From contig JAFZUY010000024.1 in NCBI GenBank assembly GCA_017618075.1, positions 36,266 through 100,265 on the forward strand: 64,000 bases of DNA. Reading direction: 5' to 3'. The notes under the pieces were generated by a model. It did no database searches. It saw only the letters and a program-made list of their open reading frames with translations, and was not told the origin of the DNA. Below, piece by piece: positions 42,952 through 49,919 of the stretch. Made by a program: the position numbers and the translations under genes. The DNA is from Lachnospiraceae bacterium (lineage in GTDB: Bacteria; Bacillota; Clostridia; Lachnospirales; Lachnospiraceae). The stretch's first letter is position 1. The number at the start of each line of letters is the position of its first letter.

Positions 42952-43887
42952 ATGGAGCAGAGGTACATAAGAGTGTTTGTCGATAACAGAAGATTCATCT
43001 CAGAGAAAGAAACAAGAGATAATTATATTATCCTTGATTTAAAACAAAATAGTAAAGATAAGGATTGGAAAAAGGCCATTGACATTATGAGAGAAAGGCT
43101 TAAAGGGAGATATTTAGACCAAATTAGTTTTCTTATACAATCCGATATTAATAAAAATGGATTTGCTGCAATGGCACTAATTTGTTTGTTAATTGAAACA
43201 TTAATGCAATTTAGGGAAGGTATTCCGCAAAACAAAGATTATCCAAATAGCAAATATTATTCCAGGTTTTTACAAAATCAACTAGGTGAAATATTTGATG
43301 GTGAAATTTCTTCAAGATTTTACAAAGACATCAGGTGTGGGATTCTTCATTCAGCTCAAACAAAGAATAATAGTTGTTTAACTTTTGACACGGATTATGT
43401 GGCCAGAATTCAAGGAAATGGTGTCATGATGGTTGATATTCGGAATTTGTACTATGCGGTTGTTCGGTATTTTGAAGAATATTGTGATGAATTAAGAAAT
43501 TCAGAGAATAATCAATTAAGATATAATTTTATTTGCAAAATGGATGATATTACCAAAAAATTTGCTGGGAAAAGTGAGATGGATAATATATGGTTTGCTA
43601 TATGTGAAAAAGAAGGAATAGTTATAGAAAGCAAAGACTCATTATTCTTTATCCAGAAGTGTTTTGAAGATAAAATGATTATTCAAAAGGGAAGAAGAGG
43701 ATATTCTCGTCCTTTTGATATGAAAACAGAAACTATCAAGATTACCAAAGAAGAAATCGAAGATGCTTTATACTATTGGCCAAATGAAGGAGCTATAAAG
43801 ATGTTGGAAAAAGGGAATATTATTGTCGAAATTATTAAATTATGCAGAGAAGTTGCAGAAGATATTATACAAAGCAGAATTGCTTAA
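42952..43887 (+). CDS. HEPN-like protein (pEK499-p136-like)
   Basis: A 311-aa helical protein. FYKDIRCGILHSAQTK near residues 123-138 contains R-x4-H and matches the RCGxLHxAxTK consensus of HEPN-family proteins resembling pEK499 p136, putative RNA-acting toxins. The rest is helical with no membrane segment. Start ATG at 42952 has a weak site. It lies in the AT-rich defence island between a membrane protein and a small GIY-YIG-like protein, so an RNase effector role is reasonable inference. Confidence 0.6.
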   Translation: MEQRYIRVFVDNRRFISEKETRDNYIILDLKQNSKDKDWKKAIDIMRERLKGRYLDQISFLIQSDINKNGFAAMALICLLIETLMQFREGIPQNKDYPNSKYYSRFLQNQLGEIFDGEISSRFYKDIRCGILHSAQTKNNSCLTFDTDYVARIQGNGVMMVDIRNLYYAVVRYFEEYCDELRNSENNQLRYNFICKMDDITKKFAGKSEMDNIWFAICEKEGIVIESKDSLFFIQKCFEDKMIIQKGRRGYSRPFDMKTETIKITKEEIEDALYYWPNEGAIKMLEKGNIIVEIIKLCREVAEDIIQSRIA

Positions 43888-43939
43888 GAAAGACGGGAAA
43901 TAATTATGGTTTTTACGAGGGCGTTGGGAGTGCGTGGAA

Positions 43940-44491
43940 ATGTCAGAAAAAGAAAGGGTAATTAGCTTAGAAAAGGAAGACAATAAATTTGAAATAGAAA
44001 AGCCTTTTAACAGAGCTTGTTTAGGAGAAAGCGGTGTATGGGTATTATTAGGTAAGAAGAGTAATTCCACGTATGTCTGCTTGAACGTTGGAAAAACGGT
44101 AGATATAGGTCGTGAGATATTATATGATGTGAGTTGCTTGAAATACGTAAAAGAACCTAATGATGCAAGCCGCAATTATATAAATCAGTTCGGAGAAGAC
44201 TGCGGTTTTAATTGGAAAAACAATGAAACACAGGAATGCTTATATCCTTATATTGCAAAAAATTTTTCGAATCTAACTTTTGTTGTAGCCTTTGAAAGCA
44301 CAGACAAAGATGAAAAAAAGGATGTTGAGAAAGGAATTGCTGATAGATATAAAGCATTATTTTGGAGAAATGGAAAAGCTTTTGAGAAGAGTAAAGATAA
44401 ATTGGATCTTTCTAAGCGTAGATCATTTGAGAATTTAGATGAATTTTGTGATGATTTAAAAGAATACTTTCGTAGTAGAAAAAAGCAATAA
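43940..44491 (+). CDS. Hypothetical protein, possibly GIY-YIG-like
   Basis: A 183-aa protein. The N-terminal half contains GVWVLLGKKSN followed by YVCLNVGKTVDIGREI near 33-63, which recalls the GIY-YIG core (strands with GVY.. and VGKT..). The order is right but the fit is loose and an Arg/Glu catalytic set cannot be confirmed. The C-terminus is charged and helical. ATG at 43940 follows GGGAG. Last gene of the AT-rich island. Confidence 0.4.
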   Translation: MSEKERVISLEKEDNKFEIEKPFNRACLGESGVWVLLGKKSNSTYVCLNVGKTVDIGREILYDVSCLKYVKEPNDASRNYINQFGEDCGFNWKNNETQECLYPYIAKNFSNLTFVVAFESTDKDEKKDVEKGIADRYKALFWRNGKAFEKSKDKLDLSKRRSFENLDEFCDDLKEYFRSRKKQ

Positions 44492-44539
44492 AAAAGGATT
44501 TTTGAAAAAGTTCCAGAATAATATATTTAAAGAGGCGTT

Positions 44540-44567
44540 TTGACATTTGTGTGAAACGCAATATAAT
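44540..44567 (+). promoter_or_regulatory. Strong promoter with long leader
   Basis: TTGACA (44540-44545), 16 bases, TATAAT (44562-44567). The leader up to the 104-aa gene (about 160 bases) holds a GGTGT-aattttt-ACACC hairpin near 44690-44706; no riboswitch class is recognised. Confidence 0.75.
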
Positions 44568-44733
44568 AGTTATTGCATTCTTTAATTTGGATGCATGATT
44601 TCAAATTAGTTGGCTCAGTTCGGGTCAATTCTTCCGAAACAATTGAATATGGTTAACCTTTGGTATTTACAAGAGCATTTTTGTTTCTGGTGTAATTTTT
44701 ACACCCATTAGGATTGTTTTAGGAGGAAGAAAA

Positions 44734-45048
44734 ATGATTACAGAATATATAGATTGCAGAGAATTAATGTACCAGGTGAAAAAGGTATTTGATGTTCAGA
44801 TTGATGAATACAAAAGAGAAGGTAACGGATTTATGGTATTCAAATTACTGACGTTGGAGATAAATGTTATTGACAGGCTGGAAGTGGCAGATCTTGCTGC
44901 GGACGAGATAATTGAAAGGGAGCATAAGGCAGCAGATGAAGGATTGGAAATTGAGTCTGAGATTTATGCCGAGTGTGCCGCACTTATATTAAAAAAGTTA
45001 GGGATGAAGTGTTATAGGATAGTGAACGGAGTGAAAGAAGAGATTTAG
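44734..45048 (+). CDS. Small hypothetical protein
   Basis: A 104-aa acidic helical protein (MITEYIDCRELMYQVKKVFD...). AGGAGG lies 6 bases before the ATG. The strong upstream promoter and long leader suggest it is well expressed or regulated. No domain is recognised. A LADLAADEIIEREHKAADE-like helix is the only pattern. It is transcribed alone as far as can be seen. Confidence 0.6.
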   Translation: MITEYIDCRELMYQVKKVFDVQIDEYKREGNGFMVFKLLTLEINVIDRLEVADLAADEIIEREHKAADEGLEIESEIYAECAALILKKLGMKCYRIVNGVKEEI

Positions 45049-45148
45049 TTTAGGGTTTAATAAGCCTTTTATAAAAAAGGATTTCCGATATATTTTTAGA
45101 ATATTATTATTGAAAAACAAATACAAAAGATACTAGGGGGGATGCAAA

Positions 45149-45367
45149 ATGGCTAATGAAGGAATTTATGAAAGCACTGTTTATGAAACAAGTGATTCTG
45201 CGGTTGCCTTAACACACTTGGGTTGGGACGTCGGACAAATGGACACATTTTATGAATGCCCTGTCTGCAAGGAAAAATACGGTTCAGGAGAATTGACTGC
45301 GGAAGGCGTCAGAGGAAAGTTTTACTGTCGCAAATGCGGACAGGTGCTTATCTACAGATTTTTATAA
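45149..45367 (+). CDS. Small zinc-ribbon protein
   Basis: A 72-aa protein with a zinc ribbon in its second half: C37-x2-C40 and C60-x2-C63 (ECPVCKEKYG, then FYCRKCGQ). GGGGGAT precedes the ATG. The N-terminus (MANEGIYESTVYETSDS) is acidic. It may bind nucleic acid or a protein partner; the family is unknown to me. Confidence 0.65.
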   Translation: MANEGIYESTVYETSDSAVALTHLGWDVGQMDTFYECPVCKEKYGSGELTAEGVRGKFYCRKCGQVLIYRFL

Positions 45368-45440
45368 TATATTCAACACAGAGAGTTTGGATAATATTAT
45401 TAGAGGGTATTCTGTAACGTAGTTTACGAGTGTATATGCT

Positions 45441-45929
45441 ATGAGCAAAAAAGCTAAAACCTTTATTTTCATAGTGGCGATGATAGTGGTCATAATCCTG
45501 TCGTGGATTGGAATCAGAGCGCTTGATAAACGCGATGAGTACGACAGTTCTTTATGTACTATCTGCCATCAGAACAAAAGAATCGCCAACGCAACCTACT
45601 GCTATTCCTGCTATCAGAAGGCGGTGCAGAGGGTTGAGGAAAAGGAGAAGCAGAAGGAAAATGCTACTGTTGATCCTAAGAAGCCCGCGAGTTCGTCTGA
45701 TACTGCCACAGGTTCTTCAGGTAAGACCACTTCGAGCAGTTCTTCAGGAAAGACGACTTCTTCGGGTTCTTCGGGCAAAACTACCACCTCTTCTTCCTCG
45801 AAGAAGGAATACAACTCTCTTAACTTTGACCCCGAAGATTACGACGATCCCGATGAATATGCGGACGATGCGTGGGACGAAGACTTTGACAGTTACGACG
45901 AAGCGTATGAGTACTGGGAAGATTATTGA
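45441..45929 (+). CDS. Membrane-anchored protein with Ser/Thr-rich linker
   Basis: A 162-aa protein: a membrane segment (about 8-26), two CxxC pairs (C38/C41 and C52/C55 in CTICHQ, CYSC) likely to hold a metal, a repetitive Ser/Gly/Lys/Thr linker (about 85-125, made of SSGKTTSS-like units) and an extremely acidic tail rich in Asp/Tyr (about 130-162). The next gene encodes a similarly acidic 64-aa protein. The start codon lacks a strong site. Confidence 0.6.
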   Translation: MSKKAKTFIFIVAMIVVIILSWIGIRALDKRDEYDSSLCTICHQNKRIANATYCYSCYQKAVQRVEEKEKQKENATVDPKKPASSSDTATGSSGKTTSSSSSGKTTSSGSSGKTTTSSSSKKEYNSLNFDPEDYDDPDEYADDAWDEDFDSYDEAYEYWEDY

Positions 45930-45951
45930 TTGGTTCTTTTAGGAGGTTCAT

Positions 45952-46146
45952 ATGGACTGGTTGGACAAAAAGCGCGAAGAAATGTTGGAAGACGATTATT
46001 TTATAGATGCCCAGTTTATGGCGAACAGCCGCCGCGAAGCTTTGGAGCTCGTCGGAGACGATACGTTTTACCCGGGGTATGATCCGCTCGATGAAGACGA
46101 TGATGACGACGAGGATTTTGGCTGGGGCGACAGTGATGATGATTAA
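45952..46146 (+). CDS. Small very acidic protein
   Basis: A 64-aa protein ending in an Asp-rich run (DEDDDDDEDFGWGDSDDD). AGGAGG precedes the ATG. It follows the membrane-anchored acidic-tail protein by 22 bases and probably shares its transcript. It could be a protein mimic of DNA or a metal-binding tail; no more can be read. The unit ends at a terminator after 46146. Confidence 0.6.
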   Translation: MDWLDKKREEMLEDDYFIDAQFMANSRREALELVGDDTFYPGYDPLDEDDDDDEDFGWGDSDDD

Positions 46147-46150
46147 ATTT

Positions 46151-46188
46151 ATTTAGGACCTGAGAATAAATCTCGGGTCCTTTGTTTT
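46151..46188 (+). terminator. Terminator-like hairpin
   Basis: AGGACCTGAGA pairs with TCTCGGGTCCT around an AATAAA loop and is followed by TTGTTTTCTTTT. Confidence 0.7.
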
Positions 46189-46243
46189 CTTTTATGAGCG
46201 ATTCTTTTATAATATATATGCAGGCTAAAAGGAGGGCAGAATC

Positions 46244-46906
46244 ATGACCATATTAGAAGCGATAGACCAAAGACATTCAGTGAGACAATACAAGGATATT
46301 CCGATTGCACCCGAGACGGCGGAGAAGTTAAGAGCGTTAATATCCGCGTGCAATGAAGAAAGCGGATTGAATTTTCAACTTATAACAAATGAACCGCAGG
46401 CTTTTGATGTATTTCTGGCGCATTACGGCAAGTTTAAAAATGCGGTTAATTATATAGCTTTGGTGGGAAACAAGACGATTGCTGATCTTGATGAAAAATG
46501 CGGTTATTTCGGCGAGAGAATAGTTCTTGAAGCGCAGACGATGGGCTTAAACACATGCTGGGTTGCCGGCACATACTCTAAGAAGAAAAGCGGTATTTCG
46601 CTTAATGCGGGCGAGAAAATCGTTTGCGTCATAGCTATCGGATACGGCGAGAACAGTGGTGTGGAGCATAAATCAAAGCCGACTGAGAAACTCGTCAGGG
46701 CAGACTTAAACACCGCACCCGACTGGTTTAAGGCCGGAGTGGACGCTGCGCTCAAAGCCCCCACTGCATTAAATCAGCAGAAATTCGTGATTACCCTCGA
46801 GGGCGACGAAGCAAAGATTACCACAAAGGGCGGAGCGATGACGAAGCTTGATTTGGGGATTGTAAAGTATAATTTCGAGGTGGCAAGCGGCCGTACAGTG
46901 AACTGA
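46244..46906 (+). CDS. Nitroreductase-family protein
   Basis: A 220-aa FMN-dependent nitroreductase of the short type (TILEAIDQRHSVRQYKD start typical of the family; AGTYSK and TMGLNTCW in the middle contact flavin). Members reduce nitro compounds or quinones or act in flavin or cofactor metabolism. AAAGGAGG precedes the ATG. It has its own promoter region with a TATAATATAT element. It lacks the usual C-terminal helix extension, but length is acceptable. Confidence 0.85.
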   Translation: MTILEAIDQRHSVRQYKDIPIAPETAEKLRALISACNEESGLNFQLITNEPQAFDVFLAHYGKFKNAVNYIALVGNKTIADLDEKCGYFGERIVLEAQTMGLNTCWVAGTYSKKKSGISLNAGEKIVCVIAIGYGENSGVEHKSKPTEKLVRADLNTAPDWFKAGVDAALKAPTALNQQKFVITLEGDEAKITTKGGAMTKLDLGIVKYNFEVASGRTVN

Positions 46907-46915
46907 CGTTGCTTT

Positions 46916-47006
46916 TGACACTGGGGGACGGGGTTTTAGTGTCATTTTTTGGTGCCTGGCTCGCACTAGGGAACTGCGTTCCCGTCGGTGCACCTGGCTC
47001 CGGCTG
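46916..47006. repeat. GGGACGG-type hairpin and GTGCCTGG repeat
   Basis: TGACACT-ggggga...-AGTGTCA with a T-run (46916-46950) terminates the nitroreductase transcript and carries a GGGGGACGGGG core. Next to it, a second hairpin with GTGCCTGGCTC and a CACCTGGCTC copy (46952-47005) belongs to the other repeat family at 18002. Confidence 0.75.
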
Positions 47007-47031
47007 TTGAGGGATTCTTTTAGGAGGAACA

Positions 47032-47658
47032 ATGAAAAAGGGAATTAAGATTTTGATTTTGGCTCTCGCAATTGCGATAGCGATGTTCTTGGCAATTACA
47101 CTTGTGATTGCGGTAATATTTATAGTTTCACTAACTCAGATACCGATGGTTATTATGAATAATTCGAACCAGCCTGTTACAACCCAGACAACTTCAAATA
47201 AGCCCACTCCCGTAGGCGAATTCAAGGGCTTCAACTACTCGCCCGGCTACGGCGACATGGACGGCAAGAGCATCCACGAATCGCTCTACCAAAACGACGA
47301 CGGCGACTGGATCATCGAGCGCAGAGCACGCGAGGATTTCGAATCGCCCATGATTGTGACGACCTATCTGCTGACCGAAGCTGACGTAAATGATTTCGCT
47401 GCCTTCATAAAAGACAACAACGTCTGCGGCCTCGAAGACCGCCCGGACAGCGATCTTTTCATCACCGACTACAGCGCCTGGGACTACGGCATTGAGTACG
47501 ACAACACTTCCGTCGGCGGCGAAAGATGGGTGACCTACTCCATCTGGGAATACAAGGAGTACTCAGACGAAGACGTAGCTCTCTTGGACAAACTTGACCA
47601 GAAGTTCGACGACCTTCACTACAACAAGATTTCGGAAGTTGTGGAAGAGGAAGATTGA
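47032..47658 (+). CDS. Membrane-anchored hypothetical protein
   Basis: A 208-aa protein with one N-terminal membrane segment (about 5-32) and a soluble extracytoplasmic domain of alternating acidic and aromatic residues (WDYGIEYDNTSVGGERW near 165). AGGAGG precedes the ATG. The stop overlaps a GGGGGACGG hairpin. No family recognised. Confidence 0.65.
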   Translation: MKKGIKILILALAIAIAMFLAITLVIAVIFIVSLTQIPMVIMNNSNQPVTTQTTSNKPTPVGEFKGFNYSPGYGDMDGKSIHESLYQNDDGDWIIERRAREDFESPMIVTTYLLTEADVNDFAAFIKDNNVCGLEDRPDSDLFITDYSAWDYGIEYDNTSVGGERWVTYSIWEYKEYSDEDVALLDKLDQKFDDLHYNKISEVVEEED

Positions 47659-47696
47659 CACTGGGGGACGGGGGTGTAGTATCATTTTTGGGAATA
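47656..47696. repeat. GGGACGG hairpin repeat
   Basis: TGACACTgggggacggggg...AGTATCATTTTT, close copy of 46916-46950; the stop codon of the preceding gene is inside the arm. Confidence 0.7.
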
Positions 47697-47752
47697 CGAT
47701 GGATAATATCATCTAATTAGAGTTTGTCAATTATTATTGTATTGGAGAAAGT

Positions 47753-48475
47753 ATGGAAGAAATCAACGGAAAATGGACATTGTACGGCATCGACTGGAAC
47801 GACGAAGGATGCTTTCATGAAGTTAAGGATTTGACGGAGTATATTGAGAAAGTCGGATTTCTGCCTTTGTTTGAAGTCGGTATACCGGGCTTCTCTGTGG
47901 AAGAGCATACAGATCCCGAATATTGGTGGGCCGGAAATGCTGCGCGTGATCCTTGGGAGTGGAGAGCCGTGATTGCGCGAGAAGGCAAGATTGCGTACGG
48001 CAAATTCTTCGGCAAAAAGGCCGGTTTTATCTCCAAGAAATGGTTCCCATATTTTGCCAATATGCGTCGCGGCGGATATGATTTCGACTCTCTTTGGGAC
48101 GACGGCAAAGCCAACCAAAGACAAAAGAAAATAATGGAATTGTTCGAGGACGATACTAGGCTTTTCTCATACGAGATAAAAGACAAAGCAGGCTTTGGCA
48201 AAGGCGGCCTCAAAAACTTCGAAGGCACAATGGCCGACCTTCAGATGATGACATATCTTTGCATGCGTGATTTTAAAAAGCGCACCAACAAGCACGGTGA
48301 AGAGTACGGCTGGGATGTCGCCATCTATTCTACGCCCGAGCAGTTATACGGATACAAGCATGTTACTTCGGCTTACAAGGAGTCGCCAGAGGAATCGCGG
48401 GAGAGGATTATAAAGCAGTTGAAGAAGCATTTCCCCGATGCGGATGAGAAGAGTCTCAAGAGGTTGATAAAATGA
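47753..48475 (+). CDS. AlkZ-related winged-helix protein
   Basis: A 240-aa protein of the group annotated as AlkZ-related (HTH_42-like). Conserved-looking features are DPWEWRAVIAREGKIAYGKF near 63-82 and FPYFANMRRGGYDFDSLW near 102-119. True AlkZ proteins are DNA glycosylases that open interstrand crosslinks; this shorter member may or may not keep that activity and lacks a clear catalytic QxQ motif. GGAGAAAG precedes the ATG. Downstream hairpins end the transcript. Confidence 0.65.
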   Translation: MEEINGKWTLYGIDWNDEGCFHEVKDLTEYIEKVGFLPLFEVGIPGFSVEEHTDPEYWWAGNAARDPWEWRAVIAREGKIAYGKFFGKKAGFISKKWFPYFANMRRGGYDFDSLWDDGKANQRQKKIMELFEDDTRLFSYEIKDKAGFGKGGLKNFEGTMADLQMMTYLCMRDFKKRTNKHGEEYGWDVAIYSTPEQLYGYKHVTSAYKESPEESRERIIKQLKKHFPDADEKSLKRLIK

Positions 48476-48556
48476 GCCATTCGGGGACGGTTCTATTTTG
48501 GCTTTTTTGACCACCTGAAAAATAGAGCCGGGAATCATTTGATACCCGGCTTTTGT
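48476..48556. terminator. Terminator region with repeat core
   Basis: CGGGGACGGTTCT at 48480-48492 is a partial repeat copy; AGCCGGG (48526-48532) and CCCGGCT (48544-48550) form a hairpin followed by TTTT, closing the converging transcripts. Confidence 0.8.
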
Positions 48557-48577
48557 GATTATAGTTGTCAAACAATA

Positions 48578-49402
48578 TTAAACTTTCTCTAGCATTTTTA
48601 ATCCGTCGGAGATTTCTTTTACCCTTTCAAACGGAACTTTGCATGCATTTACAATATCTTTTATGTCCATTCCGCTTTGAAGCATATTAGTGATAATCTC
48701 AAATTCTTTTTCTTCGCGTCCTTCTTCTCTGGCATCCTGTAATAAAACCAATTCTTTCATATACTGTGTCCTCCAGATTTCGTTCTTTCTACCTTTTTCT
48801 ACTGCTTCGTTAATCATCTGAGTCAGTTTTCCCTTAGTCTTTCCGGTGATAACATAATCATAGAATTCGCGTATTGATTCAGGTATATCATCGCCTTGAT
48901 ATGTACAATTATAAAATACTTTAGCCGTTCCGTCTTTTAATTCTATTTCTGAACTCTCTTTGCAAAGTTCCTTAAATGTATAAATGCTTCGCCCTCTACC
49001 AAAGGGGTCAAAGGTGCATATGAACAGCACATTGCTATCCGGAAGATTTTTGTACGATTCTCCCTTGTCTATAAAGTCAATGTCAATGGAACTTTGATAA
49101 AACCTGCTTCTCCTGGGAAGCTCATGCGATTCAACGGATTTGTGATTTAGATTTTCCATTTCGGTATCGTAAACCACGTTATCGTTATCTTTGTTGTAAA
49201 CATCAAGTCTGATGGGTTTGCCATCTGAAGTAAATTGAAACTCTCTCTGAGTTTGCACTGTTGTAAGTTCCCCAATAGGGTGCTGCAACAGACATTCAAT
49301 TACTTCCCTGCAAAGTCCGGGATCTTCCATGACTTTCCCGAACATAAAGTCATCACTGTAAACCAGTTCATCATAGTTTTTTGCTTTTTTGGATTCACTC
49401 AT
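48578..49402 (-). CDS. Rpn-family PD-(D/E)XK nuclease/transposase
   Basis: A 274-aa Rpn-type protein, second in the window. Family signatures: SDDFMFGKVMEDPGL near 17-31, RLDVYNKD near 59 (nuclease core), and PRRSRFYQSSIDID near 93-106; the C-terminus has the DAREEGREEKEFEIITNML helix and a short helix-turn-helix-like end. Members promote RecA-independent recombination through DNA cleavage. It opposes the flanking genes; AAAGGAG precedes the ATG on its own strand. It differs in sequence from the copy at 10292 but shares the plan. Confidence 0.85.
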   Translation of the reverse strand: MSESKKAKNYDELVYSDDFMFGKVMEDPGLCREVIECLLQHPIGELTTVQTQREFQFTSDGKPIRLDVYNKDNDNVVYDTEMENLNHKSVESHELPRRSRFYQSSIDIDFIDKGESYKNLPDSNVLFICTFDPFGRGRSIYTFKELCKESSEIELKDGTAKVFYNCTYQGDDIPESIREFYDYVITGKTKGKLTQMINEAVEKGRKNEIWRTQYMKELVLLQDAREEGREEKEFEIITNMLQSGMDIKDIVNACKVPFERVKEISDGLKMLEKV

Positions 49403-49439
49403 TTTTTAATCTCCTTTCGTAATTAGATAGTATTAACGA

Positions 49440-49477
49440 CAGGAATTGTAATAAGTGAATCGTTTTCCAAATTCCTG
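49440..49477. repeat. Inverted repeat upstream of the Rpn gene
   Basis: CAGGAATT (49440-49447) and AATTCCTG (49470-49477) are perfect 8-bp arms with a 22-base loop, 38 bases before the Rpn start. Compare the hairpin before the other Rpn gene at 10226-10257. Confidence 0.6.
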
Positions 49478-49597
49478 CCTATAAAGTAAATGGATTTTAT
49501 AAGCAAGAATTTCTGATAAATCATAAAGAAAAATATTGGAAATATAGAATAAAAAAACGAAAAACTGCTTACAAGGTCATTGTAGCACTTCTAAGTA

Positions 49598-49693
49598 TTT
49601 TTGTCTTTAGTTTTATTCGTTTCTTTTGTCTTTATTTTAACTTGAACTTAAAAGACAAAAAAATGATAAAAAAAGAATAAAAATAGACAAAAA
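49598..49693. promoter_or_regulatory. Four TTTTGTCTTT-type sites upstream of the two-gene system
   Basis: TTTTTGTCTTT (49598-49608), TTTTGTCTTT (49624-49633), AAAAGACAAAA (49650-49660) and ATAGACAAAAA (49683-49693), two in each orientation. They could be operator sites or a stem (the middle pair can pair). Confidence 0.45.
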
Positions 49694-49717
49694 CTCTTTA
49701 TTTACGAATATATATTA

Positions 49718-49726
49718 TGTTATACT
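49718..49726 (+). promoter_or_regulatory. Extended -10 promoter of the candidate RNA
   Basis: TGTTATACT: TG at 49718-49719 and TATACT at 49721-49726. Expected start near 49733. Confidence 0.6.
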
Positions 49727-49732
49727 TTATTG

Positions 49733-49872
49733 GGTTACGCGGGAAGAATTATTAGCTTTACGAAGTATTACATAAAGGGTTCTTCGAAATGGCAGCAAAA
49801 TACTACTTCAACATTGGGGCATAATAGATGAGATCGCTTTTCAGAAATGAAAGGCGGTCTTGTTTTGTTTTT
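49733..49872 (+). ncRNA. Candidate structured RNA with terminator
   Basis: From the extended -10 an RNA of about 140 nt ends in AGATCGCTTTTCA-gaaa-TGAAAGGCGGTCT and a T-run (49831-49872). Within it GAAGAA (49743-49748) pairs with TTCTTC (49780-49785), while GAAGTA (49762-49767), lying inside that stem, pairs with TACTTC (49804-49809) outside it, which is the order of a pseudoknot. It matches no riboswitch class that I know. It could be an attenuator for the PRTase-PNP operon or a separate RNA partner. Confidence 0.5.
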
Positions 49873-49919
49873 CACACTAATATCAGAAAACAAAAAAATT
49901 TATTACTAGGAGGCTTATA

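Noticed and set aside
45508-45942. Arg/Leu-rich frame within the 162-aa membrane protein
   Set aside because: A +1 shadow of a repetitive gene; the real frame has a membrane segment and metal cysteines.
49733-49872. Known PRPP, ppGpp or guanidine riboswitch
   Set aside because: The conserved core strings of those classes that I know are not present; kept only as an unclassified RNA candidate.
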